DNA from: Candidatus Zymogenaceae bacterium
Lineage (GTDB): Bacteria; Desulfobacterota; Zymogenia; Zymogenales; Zymogenaceae
DNA: 64,000 nt
Direction: 5' to 3'
Assembly (NCBI GenBank): GCA_016931225.1
Contig: JAFGFE010000035.1
Coordinates: 55,638 to 119,637 of the forward strand
In this document: piece by piece, positions 18,519 through 27,620 of the stretch
Numbering within the stretch: the stretch's first letter is position 1
Layout: each line of letters starts with the position of its first letter
Notes under the pieces: generated by a model
Seen by the model: the letters and a program-made list of their open reading frames with translations, nothing else
What the model was told of the DNA's origin: nothing
Databases searched by the model: none
Made by a program: the position numbers and the translations under genes

Positions 18519-19001
18519 ATGATTGTCACCGGCATTGGATATGACGTCCACCGCCTGGTTCGGGGACGAAAACTGATTCTGGGAGGCGTAACCGTGCCTT
18601 ATCCCAAGGGCCTTCTGGGCCATTCCGACGCGGACGTGCTGGCCCACGCCGTCACGGACGCCCTCCTGGGCGCCGGCGGCATGGGGGACATCGGACGTCT
18701 TTTCCCCGATTCCGACCCCGCCTATAAAGACGCGGACAGCCTGAAGCTCCTTGCCTCGGCGTGGCGAAAGGTCGCGGACAGAGGTTTCATGATCACCCAC
18801 ATCGACGCCGTCATCATCGCCCAGCGCCCGAAGCTCTTCGAATACATCCCGCACATGGAGGAAAACATCGCCCGGGCTTTGGATGTCGCCGTCGATGCCG
18901 TAAACGTCAAAGCGACCACCACGGAAAAACTCGGGTTTGAAGGGAAGGGAAAGGGGATCGCCTCGTGGGCGGTGGCGACGCTGACGGGGGGCGACCGATG
19001 A
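18519..19001 (+). CDS. ispF: 2-C-methyl-D-erythritol 2,4-cyclodiphosphate synthase
   Basis: 160 residues, normal length. It converts CDP-ME 2-phosphate to ME-cyclodiphosphate in the MEP isoprenoid pathway. The start GIGYDVHRL gives zinc ligands D9 and H11, and HSDADVLAHA gives H43. The C-terminal VNVKATTTEKLGFEGKGKGIA is the family signature. No ispD is fused or adjacent. The stop overlaps the gltX start by 4 bp (ATGA). Confidence 0.97.
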   Translation: MIVTGIGYDVHRLVRGRKLILGGVTVPYPKGLLGHSDADVLAHAVTDALLGAGGMGDIGRLFPDSDPAYKDADSLKLLASAWRKVADRGFMITHIDAVIIAQRPKLFEYIPHMEENIARALDVAVDAVNVKATTTEKLGFEGKGKGIASWAVATLTGGDR

Positions 19002-20425
19002 GCGTTCGGGTTCGCTTCGCCCCAAGCCCCACCGGCTCAATGCATCTGGGAAACGCCCGCACGGCGGTTCTCAACGCCTTGTATGCCCGGGCGCATAATG
19101 GACGCTTCATCCTGAGAATCGAGGATACCGACACAGAGCGTTTCGTCCCCGACTCCGAAAGCCGCATCGTAGATGATCTCGACTGGCTGGGGATCATCGT
19201 TGATGAGGGTCCGGACATCGGAGGGGACTTCGGGCCGTATCGCCAGAGCGAGCGGCACGCGCTGTATCGGGAATACGCCGAGGGATTCCTCAAATCGGGG
19301 ATCGCCTATCGGTGTTTTTGCACCGACGAGGAGCTCGCCGCAGGACGAAAGGAGGCGTTGGATGCGGGCCTCCCGCCCCGATATCCCGGGACCTGCCGGG
19401 GGCTCTCGCCGGAAGAGTCCGAGGCCAAAGCCCACCTCCCCCATACGCTCAGGTTTCGGGTCTGTGGGGATGATATCGTCATCAACGATCTCATCCACGG
19501 AGAGATCGTCTTTCGAACCGACACCCTTGGGGACTTTATCATCATCAGGCAGGATAAATCCGCGGTCTACAATTTCTCCGCCGCCGTCGACGACCATCTC
19601 ATGAAGATCACCCATATCATCAGGGGGGAGGATCACCTTCCAAACACACCCCGACAGGTGCTTATCTACCGCGCCCTCGGCGCGGATATTCCCTCATTCG
19701 CCCACCATCCGCTGCTTCTCTCCCCGACGGGGGAGAAGCTCGCCAAGCGGGAGGGGACGATGCGGATAGGCGATCTTCGAAACAGGGGTGTGACGCCCGA
19801 GGCGGTCTGTACCTATCTTGCGGCCATTGGCTCCTCGAATCTCACAGGTATGGATCCCGCATCCCTCTCGGAGCTTGCCGGGGCTTTCTCATTCGAGGGT
19901 CTCGGGAAAAGCGGTGTGAAGATCGATGAGGACCGCATTATGTCGCTGACCGCCCGACATATCCACTCGATGTCTCCTGAAGATCTGGCCGGTCGCATTG
20001 CACCGTTTCTGGTGGAATCGGGCGGCGCGTCACCCGATACGCTTTCGCGTTTCGCCGCCGTCATTCGGGACAACCTCACGACCCTGAAGGACGCAAAAGG
20101 TTATGAGCCGATATTCTTTCGTGAGTTTCCGGAGATCACCGATGATGCGAGGAAGCTGCTCGGTGATACCGAGGCGCGCTCCGTCATCGAACGGGTCGCT
20201 CGTGAGCTTTCGGAGAGATCGGGGGACGACAACACAGCCCTAGGGGACGTTCTGAAGGCCGCAGGCGCGGATCTGGGAGTAAAGGGGAAACGCCTCTACG
20301 GACCGGTTCGTGCGGCCCTCACCGGGATGGTCTCCGGCCCGGAACTGGATAGAATCGCCGAATTCATCGGAGATGACCTCGTTCGCCGGCGGCTGGAGCG
20401 GGCGCTGGCCCTCACGAACCCGTAA
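18998..20425 (+). CDS. gltX: Glutamyl-tRNA synthetase
   Basis: 475 residues from the ATG at 18998, which overlaps the ispF stop; an in-frame ATG at 18965 lies inside ispF and is rejected. The catalytic Rossmann domain begins VRVRFAPSPTGSMHLGNAR (class I HIGH box as MHLG). The KMSKS-equivalent is GEKLAKREG. A helical anticodon-binding domain forms the last third. It attaches Glu to tRNA-Glu, and might also charge tRNA-Gln if this organism uses GatCAB, which is not visible here. Confidence 0.95.
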   Translation: MSVRVRFAPSPTGSMHLGNARTAVLNALYARAHNGRFILRIEDTDTERFVPDSESRIVDDLDWLGIIVDEGPDIGGDFGPYRQSERHALYREYAEGFLKSGIAYRCFCTDEELAAGRKEALDAGLPPRYPGTCRGLSPEESEAKAHLPHTLRFRVCGDDIVINDLIHGEIVFRTDTLGDFIIIRQDKSAVYNFSAAVDDHLMKITHIIRGEDHLPNTPRQVLIYRALGADIPSFAHHPLLLSPTGEKLAKREGTMRIGDLRNRGVTPEAVCTYLAAIGSSNLTGMDPASLSELAGAFSFEGLGKSGVKIDEDRIMSLTARHIHSMSPEDLAGRIAPFLVESGGASPDTLSRFAAVIRDNLTTLKDAKGYEPIFFREFPEITDDARKLLGDTEARSVIERVARELSERSGDDNTALGDVLKAAGADLGVKGKRLYGPVRAALTGMVSGPELDRIAEFIGDDLVRRRLERALALTNP

Positions 20426-20476
20426 GCATCCAACCTATTTTCAAGAAAACGTTATCATTGACGAGACCGAATCCGG

Positions 20477-21547
20477 CTATTCGTCTTCCTCTTCGTCGTC
20501 GAAGAGAGAGAGGCTTCCCGTTTGTTTTCCCGGTGTGCCCTTTCGGGAACGGCTCGATCCCTCGTCCTGGTGTCCGAAAAAGCGATCGCCCGTAAAAATA
20601 TACCGCTGGTAGACGTTGGAGAATTTCGACCAGTTGCCCTCCACCTCACTGGATCGCTCCGTCTCCCCCAGAAATCCCCACACTGTCGCGTCCATATGGT
20701 CAAGGTGATGCAGCATCACCGCCTCGGGTATTACGGGCACCACCGGCGAGCCGTACTGCAGCTCCCCGTGATGGGAGAGTATCAAATGAAGGATGAGATC
20801 ACCGGTCTCCTTTGGGAAGTTCCCGACGGAGTCGATTTTTTCACTCACCATCCGGGCGCCGATCACCAAATGCCCCATGAACCGCCCCCGATCGGTGTAG
20901 TCGAACACCCGATTATATTCAAGCTCCTCAACCTTCCCGATATCGTGGAGAAAGGCCCCCGCGATCAACAGGTCCCTGTTCACGTGGGGATAAAAATCAG
21001 CCACGGCAACCGCCATGTTCACCAGGAGCGCGGTGTGTTCGATCAGCCCGCCGAGATAGGCCTGGTGCAGCTTCTTCGCAGCCGGCGCCCGCTTGAACCG
21101 TTCCATGAATTTTTTGTCTTTGAAAAACGCGTCCAGGAGTTTCTTGATATATGGATCTATGACGGTATCTGCGGTTTTTTTCAGCTCCCGGGCGACCTTC
21201 TCGGGATCGATATCCGCCGACGGGAGAAAGTCGGAAATATCGACGGTGGACGTATCGGCCTTGATGATATCGTCCAGAATAAGCTGCATGGTCTCCTTGT
21301 ACAGATCGGCCCGCCCGACCGCCCTGACGAAATCGTTCTTTTGAAACGACGCGTATATCCTCTGTACGCATCCCGGATCGTCGCGTTTTTCCCACAGCTT
21401 GGCCCCCACCTTCCCGGTGCGATCGATGAGGTTTACATTGAGATACGGCCGGCCGTCGCGGGTGGTGGCGATGGCCTTCTCCCGCACCAGGAATATCCCG
21501 TCCACCGGCTGGCCCGACGTGAGGTCGGAAACGAATGTCTTGGTCAT
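20477..21547 (-). CDS. 3'-5' exoribonuclease YhaM-like (OB-fold + HD domain)
   Basis: 356 residues. An N-terminal OB-fold (about 10-100, with DGRPYLNVNLIDRTGKVGAKLW) is followed by an HD domain with GGLIEHT (H171) and AGAFLHDIGK (H201, D202), then LSHHGELQYGSP and HHLDHMDA. This arrangement is that of YhaM/Cbf1 single-strand 3'-5' nucleases. The C-terminus is a charged tail rich in Ser, Asp and Glu. It converges on gltX with a 51-bp spacer and no obvious terminator. Confidence 0.88.
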   Translation of the reverse strand: MTKTFVSDLTSGQPVDGIFLVREKAIATTRDGRPYLNVNLIDRTGKVGAKLWEKRDDPGCVQRIYASFQKNDFVRAVGRADLYKETMQLILDDIIKADTSTVDISDFLPSADIDPEKVARELKKTADTVIDPYIKKLLDAFFKDKKFMERFKRAPAAKKLHQAYLGGLIEHTALLVNMAVAVADFYPHVNRDLLIAGAFLHDIGKVEELEYNRVFDYTDRGRFMGHLVIGARMVSEKIDSVGNFPKETGDLILHLILSHHGELQYGSPVVPVIPEAVMLHHLDHMDATVWGFLGETERSSEVEGNWSKFSNVYQRYIFTGDRFFGHQDEGSSRSRKGTPGKQTGSLSLFDDEEEDE

Positions 21548-21707
21548 AACAGCATCTTTCGAGGTATCAAAATCATGTATGAAAACGATGTTTCTAACTT
21601 AAGGGGCGGGTCGACTCTGTGTTGTTATATTGGTGACACAACACCCCTCATACCTCTCTGGTATCCTCCTTATCCCCGCCTTTTCCTCTTCGCCCCGCTT
21701 GCATCAA

Positions 21708-21740
21708 TCCACCACCATAACGGCTCCAGGCCCTGCCTGG
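21708..21740 (-). repeat. Hairpin repeat unit (locus 1)
   Basis: A single copy of the dispersed unit: TCCACCACCATAA, a short spacer and the hairpin CCAGGC-CCT-GCCTGG (21726-21740). It lies 6 bp beyond the stop of the SDR gene, in the 198-bp gap to the YhaM-like gene. The rest of the gap (21548-21707) holds no gene; part of it (TCTTCGCCCCGCTTGCATC) resembles sequence beside units at the other loci. Confidence 0.75.
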
Positions 21741-21745
21741 TCGAC

Positions 21746-22501
21746 CTACATGCCGCCGGAGACGTAGAAACAGTGGCCGGTGGCGAAAGACGCGTAATCG
21801 GACGCCAGGAGGATCACCAGCGGGGCGACGTCCTCGGGCACGCCCACCCTGCCCAGGGGAATCATGCCTTCGAATTTCTCCCTGCGCGCCTGTGTCGTGA
21901 ACTTCTCATGGAAGGGCGTGTCGATCACCCCCGGCCCCACACCGACGACGCGGATATTGTGACCCGCGACTTCCTTCGCCATGCCGACGGTCATAGTATT
22001 CATGGCGCCCTTGGCGGCGGCGTATGCGCCGGAGCCGGGACCCCCGCCGGTATATGCGGCGATGGAGGAGATATTGATGATCACACCGTTACGCTTCGGT
22101 ATCATGGATTTGAAGGCCTCACGGCTGCACAGAAACACCGAGCGAAGGTTCACCTCCATGACCCGATCCCAGGTTGACACATCCATCTCGGAGATGGGCG
22201 ACCGTTTGATCATGGAGCCTGCGTTGTTGACGAGAATTTCGGGAAAATCGCCGTAGCGGTCCTTCACCTCCCCGAACATCCGGATCACGTCTTCCTCCCG
22301 GGAAACATCCGCCCGTACGGCGACGCACTCCCCCCCCTTCCCTTCCACCTCATCAACCAGGCCCTTCGCCTCTTCGGCGCTGTTATAGTAGTTCGCCGCC
22401 ACCCGCGCCCCGGACTCCGCCGCCAACGACGCGATGGCCCTCCCGATGCCCAGGGACGCCCCGGTGACCAGCATGATCTTTCCGTCAAGTCGTACATCCA
22501 T
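21746..22501 (-). CDS. Short-chain dehydrogenase/reductase (FabG-like)
   Basis: 251 residues. Classical SDR: the cofactor loop TGASLGIG (13-20), NNAG (92-95), the catalytic serine at about 145 in INISSIAAY, and YAAAK with Y160 and K164. ADVS after the third strand and a non-acidic second strand end leave the NAD/NADP choice open. Substrate unknown. The stop codon lies 6 bp from a hairpin repeat unit; the ending CFYVSGGM matches the normal family end. Confidence 0.88.
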   Translation of the reverse strand: MDVRLDGKIMLVTGASLGIGRAIASLAAESGARVAANYYNSAEEAKGLVDEVEGKGGECVAVRADVSREEDVIRMFGEVKDRYGDFPEILVNNAGSMIKRSPISEMDVSTWDRVMEVNLRSVFLCSREAFKSMIPKRNGVIINISSIAAYTGGGPGSGAYAAAKGAMNTMTVGMAKEVAGHNIRVVGVGPGVIDTPFHEKFTTQARREKFEGMIPLGRVGVPEDVAPLVILLASDYASFATGHCFYVSGGM

Positions 22502-22803
22502 GTAGAAAAAAGCTCCCCCTGTCTATGTATCCGCTCAATCCTCCGATGCCGCCGAAGCCCCTGAATAGTACGATGTCGGCGGTACGAGCCGTCGACGTAT
22601 GGGACGCCGCCTCGGCGGATTCCGACCCGCCGGTCCAGGCACCTTAGAAGCATATCATACACAAATCGGTATGAAAACGCACCCTCCGCCGCACCTCACC
22701 GTCCCGGAAAATATACTCTGAAACATACCGCCGAAAAGGTGGGACGGTTTCACATTGTCTTGACCCGGGCACCGATCCCGCCCGGATGACGTTTCCCAAG
22801 CGA
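22502..22803. other. Intergenic gap without recognised features
   Basis: 302 bp between the YfcC-type carrier gene and the SDR gene, both on the minus strand. I see no reading frame with coding character, no terminator hairpin with a T-run and no copy of the dispersed hairpin unit. Confidence 0.5.
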
Positions 22804-24270
22804 TCAGAACGGCCCCCACTCGATCAGCACCGCGACCGAAAGCACCGCACAGCCGATAAGCATCAGAATAACCTGCAGCGGCAGGATGAACCGCGCCCAC
22901 TTCGTCCACGACACGCCGGCAAGCGAGATGGCCACGATGAGCATCGGATTTGTGGGCCAGAATATATTCGAAAAGCCGTCGCCCATCTGGAAGGCAAGCA
23001 CCGACGTCTGCCGGGTGATGTTCAAGAGCTCGCCCAACGGCACCATCACCGGTATGGACACCATCGCCTGGGCCGATCCCGAGGGGATGAAGAAGTTGAT
23101 GACCGTCTGCACCAAGAGCATCGCCCAGGACGCCGCCACCGTGCCGAAATTCCCCACGAATCCGGAGAGGGTGTAAAGGACCGTATCCATGATCAGGCCC
23201 TCGTCCGCCACCACATAGATGGAGCGGGCCAGAAGGATCAGGAGGCTCGCCGGAAGAAAGGTGAGAATCCCCTTTCCGAACGCCTTGAGGGTGCCCATGC
23301 CGCCCAGCCCCCCCAAAAGGCCTGAGAGGATACCCATAATGAGAAAGATCAGAAACACCAGGGGGAAGCTGATATCCCCGATGAGTCCGGGTATCACAAA
23401 CTGGCCGCCGATGATGATGAGAAGGAGCACCCCCACGAGGATGCCGATCGTCCACACCACCCGCCGGTGGGCCCGGGTGAACTCGGCGTGCTCTTTCTCG
23501 ATGGCCTTGAAATCCTCTCTGAAATCGGCGTCGAAATCCCTCACGATGCTCTTTTGCGGATCAAGCTTTATCCTGTGTGCGTACCAGGACGTATAGGCGA
23601 TGGCCACACCGATCATCACCGCCCAGACGACCAGACGAAACAACAGCCCCGAAAAGAGGGGAAGCTCGGCGATGCTCTGGGCCACACCCAGGGTGAAGGG
23701 ATTGGTCATTGCGGCGGTAAAGCCGACGGCGCAGGCCCCGAATATCATCATCAGGCCCACGATGGAATCGTATCCCATGGCGATGGCCATCGGCACCATG
23801 ATGATGATGAACGGCACCAGCTCCTCCATGATGCCGAAGAGCGATCCGAACAGCGAGAAAAAGATCATCATGATCGGTATGACCAAATGTTCCTTCCCCT
23901 CGAACCTCCTGATGAAATGGAGCACTCCCGCGTCGAGGGCACCGGTACGGCGCATGGCCATGAACGACCCGCCGATGAACGTGATGAACACCACCAGGAT
24001 CGCGCCGATGGGCCCCTTGTAGTAGAGGGACTTGATCGGGGAATAGACGGCGTCGAGAACGCCCTGGGGATTCTGGTCGGTCTTCTCAAAGGAATCGGGA
24101 ACGATCACCTCCATTGTCGCGCCGGTATCTTCGTCGACCCGTTCTATCCGGTCATACATGCCGGCGGGAACCACGTGGGTCGCCACGGTCACCAGGGCCA
24201 AAAGCACAATCAGGATCACGTATCCGAAGATGAGACGCCCCACCGGGAGCTTCACGTCGAGGTCTGCCAT
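22804..24270 (-). CDS. YfcC/DcuC-family carrier, probably basic amino acid transport
   Basis: 488 residues, strongly hydrophobic with about 12 helices. It starts KLPVGRLIFGYVILIVLLALVTVATHVVPAGMYDR, as in the YfcC/C4-dicarboxylate anaerobic carrier family, and has the re-entrant motifs IMEELVPFIIIMVPMAIAMGYD and FFIPSGSAQAMVSIPVMVPL. YfcC members in fermentative bacteria often accompany arginine-catabolic genes. An arginine/ornithine role here is inference from the neighbouring arcC and ornithine operon about 3-8 kb away. Confidence 0.82.
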   Translation of the reverse strand: MADLDVKLPVGRLIFGYVILIVLLALVTVATHVVPAGMYDRIERVDEDTGATMEVIVPDSFEKTDQNPQGVLDAVYSPIKSLYYKGPIGAILVVFITFIGGSFMAMRRTGALDAGVLHFIRRFEGKEHLVIPIMMIFFSLFGSLFGIMEELVPFIIIMVPMAIAMGYDSIVGLMMIFGACAVGFTAAMTNPFTLGVAQSIAELPLFSGLLFRLVVWAVMIGVAIAYTSWYAHRIKLDPQKSIVRDFDADFREDFKAIEKEHAEFTRAHRRVVWTIGILVGVLLLIIIGGQFVIPGLIGDISFPLVFLIFLIMGILSGLLGGLGGMGTLKAFGKGILTFLPASLLILLARSIYVVADEGLIMDTVLYTLSGFVGNFGTVAASWAMLLVQTVINFFIPSGSAQAMVSIPVMVPLGELLNITRQTSVLAFQMGDGFSNIFWPTNPMLIVAISLAGVSWTKWARFILPLQVILMLIGCAVLSVAVLIEWGPF

Positions 24271-24466
24271 ATGAATGACTCCTTATAATCGAAAATGGGA
24301 TCAATATACAAAGTGTTTGAAACGAGATATATTTGTTGGTTGAATCAAAAACGACGACGCTGGTTCAGTCTGCGGTGAAATATTTTGATACGTGAATCGA
24401 TATATTTACATTTATGCTCAGCACATTGGCCTCATTTTACCACACTCACACCACTCATACAACGCC

Positions 24467-24493
24467 AAAAAAAGGCCGGGGGGTCCCCGGCCT
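24467..24493 (-). terminator. Terminator of the TPR gene
   Basis: On the minus strand, AGGCCGGGG-ACC-CCCCGGCCT (9-bp stem) is followed by a run of T. A near copy of the same structure occurs at 26076-26101. Confidence 0.88.
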
Positions 24494-24546
24494 CTTGGTT
24501 TTCTATCAAATCATGCAGACGACCGTGCGGAAACGGACGCCCGACT

Positions 24547-25986
24547 TTATCTCCCCTTCTTCCCCATCCCTTTCAGGGCATCGCACGCCTCGTCAATTCC
24601 CTCTTCGCATGCCGTTGTGAGATCGACTCTGGCTTTTTCTATCTCCCCCATGTCACGATAGATCAGACCTCGTGTGTAGTTCCACCATGCATCCCCTGGT
24701 AATATTTTAAAACATCGCTCAATATCCGCCATCGCCTCGTCATACCTCTCCAGCTCACGGTAGACGTTCGCCCGGGTGTCGAGGGTTTCCGCATCATCCG
24801 GGTCCAGATTCAGGGCGATGCTGACGTCCTCCAGGGCACGGGTGTTATCGCCCATCATGTAGTAGGCCCACCCCCGGTTGTTGTAAGGTGAAGCATAATG
24901 TGAGTCCAGCTCTATGGCCTTCGTGTAGTCCGCGATGGCCTCGTCGTAGCTTCCGAGATAGCTATAGGAATTCCCCCGGTTGTTGTAGGCCAACGCATAC
25001 ATCGGGTCCAACTCGATGGCCCTGTTGTAGTCCGCAATGGCCTCATCGTAGCGGCATAACTTATTATAGGCCCGCCCTCGGTTGTTGTAGGCATACACAT
25101 ACCCCGGGTCCAGCTCGATAGCCTTCGTGTAGTCCGAAATGGCCTCGTTGTAGCGGCCCAACTCATCATAGACCCACCCCCGGTTTTTGTAGGCCAACTC
25201 ATACCCCGGGTCTAGCTCGATGGCCTTCGTGTAGTCCGAGATGGCTTCGTCGTATCTTCCGATATCTCTATAGGAATTCCCCCGGTTGTTGTAGGCATAC
25301 ACATACCTAGGATCCAGCTTGATGGCCTTCGTATGGTCCGATATAGCCTCGTCGTAGCGGCCTAACTCATTATAGACCCACCCTCGGTTGTTGTAGGCCA
25401 ATGCATACCTCTTGTCCAGCTTGATGGCCTTCGTGTAGTCCGCGATGGCCTCGTCGTAGCTTCCGAGATCGCTATAGGAATTCCCCCGATTGTAGTAGGA
25501 ATACACATACCCCGAGTCCAGCTCGATGGCCTTCGTGTAGTCCGCGATGGCCTCTTCATAGCGGCATAACTCATCATAGGCCAACCCCCTGTTGTTGTAG
25601 GCATCCATATCCTCTGGGTCCAGCTCGATGGCCTTGGTATAGTCCGTTAAGGCCTCATCATAGCGGCTTAACTCATTATAGACACACCCTCGGTTGTTGT
25701 AGGCCAACGCATACCCCGGGTCCAGCTCGATGGCCTTCGTGTAGTCCGCGATGGCTTCTTCATAGCGGCCCAATTTATCATAATTCCACCCCCGGTTGTT
25801 GTAGGCCAACGTATACCCCGGGTCCAGCTTGATGACATTCGTGTAACACTCGATCGCATTTTCATAATTGCCCTTTTCCCCGTAATTATATCCCCTGTCG
25901 AACCACTCCTCCGCCGTCTGTGCGACAGCCGACGCCGCCACGCATACGAGGACCGCCACTACCAATCCGATTACCAACCGTTTCAT
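24547..25986 (-). CDS. Exported protein of 13 TPR repeats
   Basis: 479 residues. A signal peptide (MKRLVIGLVVAVLVCVAASAVA, cleavage near 22) is followed by 13 consecutive 34-residue tetratricopeptide repeats. Repeats 2 to 10 are almost identical (consensus YALAYNNRGxxYxxLGRYDEA then IADYTKAIELDPG) and are matched by a 102-bp tandem repeat in DNA. The last three repeats are diverged and end in ACEEGIDEACDALKGMG. It is likely a periplasmic protein-interaction scaffold. The identity between repeats suggests recent expansion and possible copy-number variation. The stump of a second such gene lies just upstream at 26149-26219. Confidence 0.9.
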   Translation of the reverse strand: MKRLVIGLVVAVLVCVAASAVAQTAEEWFDRGYNYGEKGNYENAIECYTNVIKLDPGYTLAYNNRGWNYDKLGRYEEAIADYTKAIELDPGYALAYNNRGCVYNELSRYDEALTDYTKAIELDPEDMDAYNNRGLAYDELCRYEEAIADYTKAIELDSGYVYSYYNRGNSYSDLGSYDEAIADYTKAIKLDKRYALAYNNRGWVYNELGRYDEAISDHTKAIKLDPRYVYAYNNRGNSYRDIGRYDEAISDYTKAIELDPGYELAYKNRGWVYDELGRYNEAISDYTKAIELDPGYVYAYNNRGRAYNKLCRYDEAIADYNRAIELDPMYALAYNNRGNSYSYLGSYDEAIADYTKAIELDSHYASPYNNRGWAYYMMGDNTRALEDVSIALNLDPDDAETLDTRANVYRELERYDEAMADIERCFKILPGDAWWNYTRGLIYRDMGEIEKARVDLTTACEEGIDEACDALKGMGKKGR

Positions 25987-26075
25987 GTCACCGCTCCATA
26001 ATAAAGTTACTAATTAAATTATCACACCTCTTCTCTTACCACATTTCTATAAACCGATCAATTCATATCCGAAAT

Positions 26076-26101
26076 AAAAAAGGCCGGGTGTTACCCGGCC
26101 T
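26076..26101 (-). terminator. Terminator downstream of arcC and the TPR stump
   Basis: On the minus strand, AGGCCGGGT-AAC-ACCCGGCCT followed by six T residues. It closely resembles the terminator of the intact TPR gene at 24467-24493. Confidence 0.85.
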
Positions 26102-26148
26102 TTCCAGGATATTCCATGATGACACGACGGAACCGCTATCTGTCCGGT

Positions 26149-26219
26149 TTACCTCCCCATCTTATCCAGTTCGTCGCACGCCTCGTCTATACTCATGTTG
26201 CACGCCTTGATGATATCAC
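26149..26219 (-). pseudogene. Remnant: C-terminal end of a second TPR gene
   Basis: On the minus strand this stretch reads DIIKACNMSIDEACDELDKMGR then TAA, clearly homologous to the last residues of the intact TPR protein (DLTTACEEGIDEACDALKGMGKKGR). Everything upstream is absent: the arcC reading frame ends at 26216-26218 in a different frame. The following terminator is also shared with the intact gene. I read it as the decapitated 3' end of a duplicated TPR gene. Confidence 0.7.
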
Positions 26220-27184
26220 CCGTCGTCATTGTATATGACTGTCCCTCCCCATCCCTCAAGGGCGGCATACAGCTTTTCCGGTGAGGTGATGATGACCTCC
26301 CCGTCCGGGCGGGCCTCCAGAAACTCTATCGCCGCCCGAATCTTCGGTCCCATGCTGCCTATTGGAAATTCACCCGCATCCCGGTATCGCATGAGATCCC
26401 CCAGGCCGACCCTCCCCAGTGGTTTCCGATTCGGCTTTCTGAAATTCACGTAGACGTTATCGACGCCGGTCACCATGACGAACCGGGATGCGGAAAGCTC
26501 CCTCGCCGCGAGGCTCGAAGCAAGGTCCTTGTCGATGATGCCGTCGATGCCGTCCAGCGTCCCGTCGGGGAGCCTGACCACCGGAACGCCTCCGCCGCCC
26601 ACGGCGACCACAACGACGCCGCTGTCAAGCAGGCGCCTGATCACATCGATCTCGATGATCTGAAGCGGATAGGGAGACGGCACGACCTGACGATAGCCGC
26701 GGCCGGCGTCTTCCATGAACGTCCATCCCCGCTCTTTCATTATCCGCCCGGCCTCTTCCTCTGAAAAGAAAAGGCCGATGGGCTTTGTCGGATTGTTCCG
26801 GGACATATCGTGAGCATCCACCACCGTCTGGGTGATGACGGTGACCACGGGGCATCGAATGGAGTGATAGATCAGCTTGTTGTAGAGGCTCTGTTGTATC
26901 ATGTACCCCATCGCTCCCTCGGTATCGCCGCAGAGCACCCCCAGAGGGATGTCGGGGACCATTTGATGCGCCATTTCGTTGGAGACGAGCCGGTTGCCGA
27001 CCTGGGGCCCGTTTCCGTGGGTAATGAGCGTATCCCATCCGTCCCGTATCATGTCGACCACCCCGGTCAGAGACATTCTGGTGTTTCTGAACTGGTCCGC
27101 GATGGTGCCCTGCTCGTTCGCGCGGATGATGGCATTGCCCCCCAGGGCAATGACCGCCCGCCGCTTCTCCCTATACGACACCAT
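26216..27184 (-). CDS. arcC: Carbamate kinase
   Basis: 322 residues from the ATG at 27184, with GGAGG 5 nt upstream; the in-frame GTG two codons earlier touches the SD and is less likely. The family start AVIALGGNAI, the ITHGNGPQVGN loop, SPYPLQIIEID and AVGGGGVPVV, and the TGVDNVYVNF segment are all present. It makes ATP and carbamate (then ammonia and CO2) from carbamoyl phosphate and ADP. No arcA or arcB is in the window, so the source of carbamoyl phosphate is unclear. It ends in the stump of a TPR gene and starts next to a hairpin repeat. Confidence 0.93.
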   Translation of the reverse strand: MVSYREKRRAVIALGGNAIIRANEQGTIADQFRNTRMSLTGVVDMIRDGWDTLITHGNGPQVGNRLVSNEMAHQMVPDIPLGVLCGDTEGAMGYMIQQSLYNKLIYHSIRCPVVTVITQTVVDAHDMSRNNPTKPIGLFFSEEEAGRIMKERGWTFMEDAGRGYRQVVPSPYPLQIIEIDVIRRLLDSGVVVVAVGGGGVPVVRLPDGTLDGIDGIIDKDLASSLAARELSASRFVMVTGVDNVYVNFRKPNRKPLGRVGLGDLMRYRDAGEFPIGSMGPKIRAAIEFLEARPDGEVIITSPEKLYAALEGWGGTVIYNDDG

Positions 27185-27198
27185 ACTCACCTCCTCAG

Positions 27199-27620
27199 CC
27201 GACAGGGTCGGACCGGCAAGACCGGCCGCTGTTATAGTGGTGGCGTGAAACTAAAGGGCGGGAAAATACAGTATTATTTTCCCCTATTACCTCACACCAA
27301 CTTACGTTTCTTCCCCACTCCATTCGCACCAGCCCACCACTATCTTGTCCGCCGGCACTGCCGGATCGACAGGGTCGGCCCCCTTGATAGTGGTGGAGTG
27401 TCACTGAGGAGCTGGAAAAAACATTGTTTGTACCTTCAACCCTCACACATCCACCGTATCTTTTCTTCGCCCCACCCGTCACTCAACGCCCCGCTGGTCT
27501 TCTTTATCCCCAACGTCACGTCCCACCGCTTCTGTTACACTCCACCGCTATAATGGCCCCAGGCCCTGCCTGGCCGGCACTGCCGGCGCCCCATTCGCCC
27601 CGGCCTACCACTATAATGTT
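27199..27620. repeat. Hairpin repeat cluster (locus 2), between arcC and the GTPase gene
   Basis: No gene is seen in 27185-27618. Units: (a) 27199-27248, hairpin CCGAC-AGG-GTCGG, then a spacer and TATAGTGGTGGCGTGA; (b) 27334-27396, a compact 63-bp inverted pair with perfect ends CCACCACTATC/GATAGTGGTGG enclosing CCGGCA-C-TGCCGG and CGACAGGGTCG; (c) 27541-27587, TCCACCGCTATAATGG with hairpins CCAGGC-CCT-GCCTGG and GCCGGC-ACT-GCCGGC; (d) a half-unit CCACTATAATG at 27608-27618 that runs into the stop codon of the GTPase gene. Confidence 0.78.

Noticed and set aside
20522..22177. Long plus-strand frame of 551 codons
   Set aside because: Opposite the YhaM-like and SDR genes, and it passes through the hairpin repeat; not coding.
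24547..25986. Regular spacing taken for a CRISPR array
   Set aside because: The 102-bp period is a coding TPR array in frame with a signal peptide and has no unique spacers.
27199..27620. Repeat clusters as a transposon with a hidden transposase
   Set aside because: No frame in any of the five loci shows transposase or Y1 motifs; the copies seen are non-autonomous.
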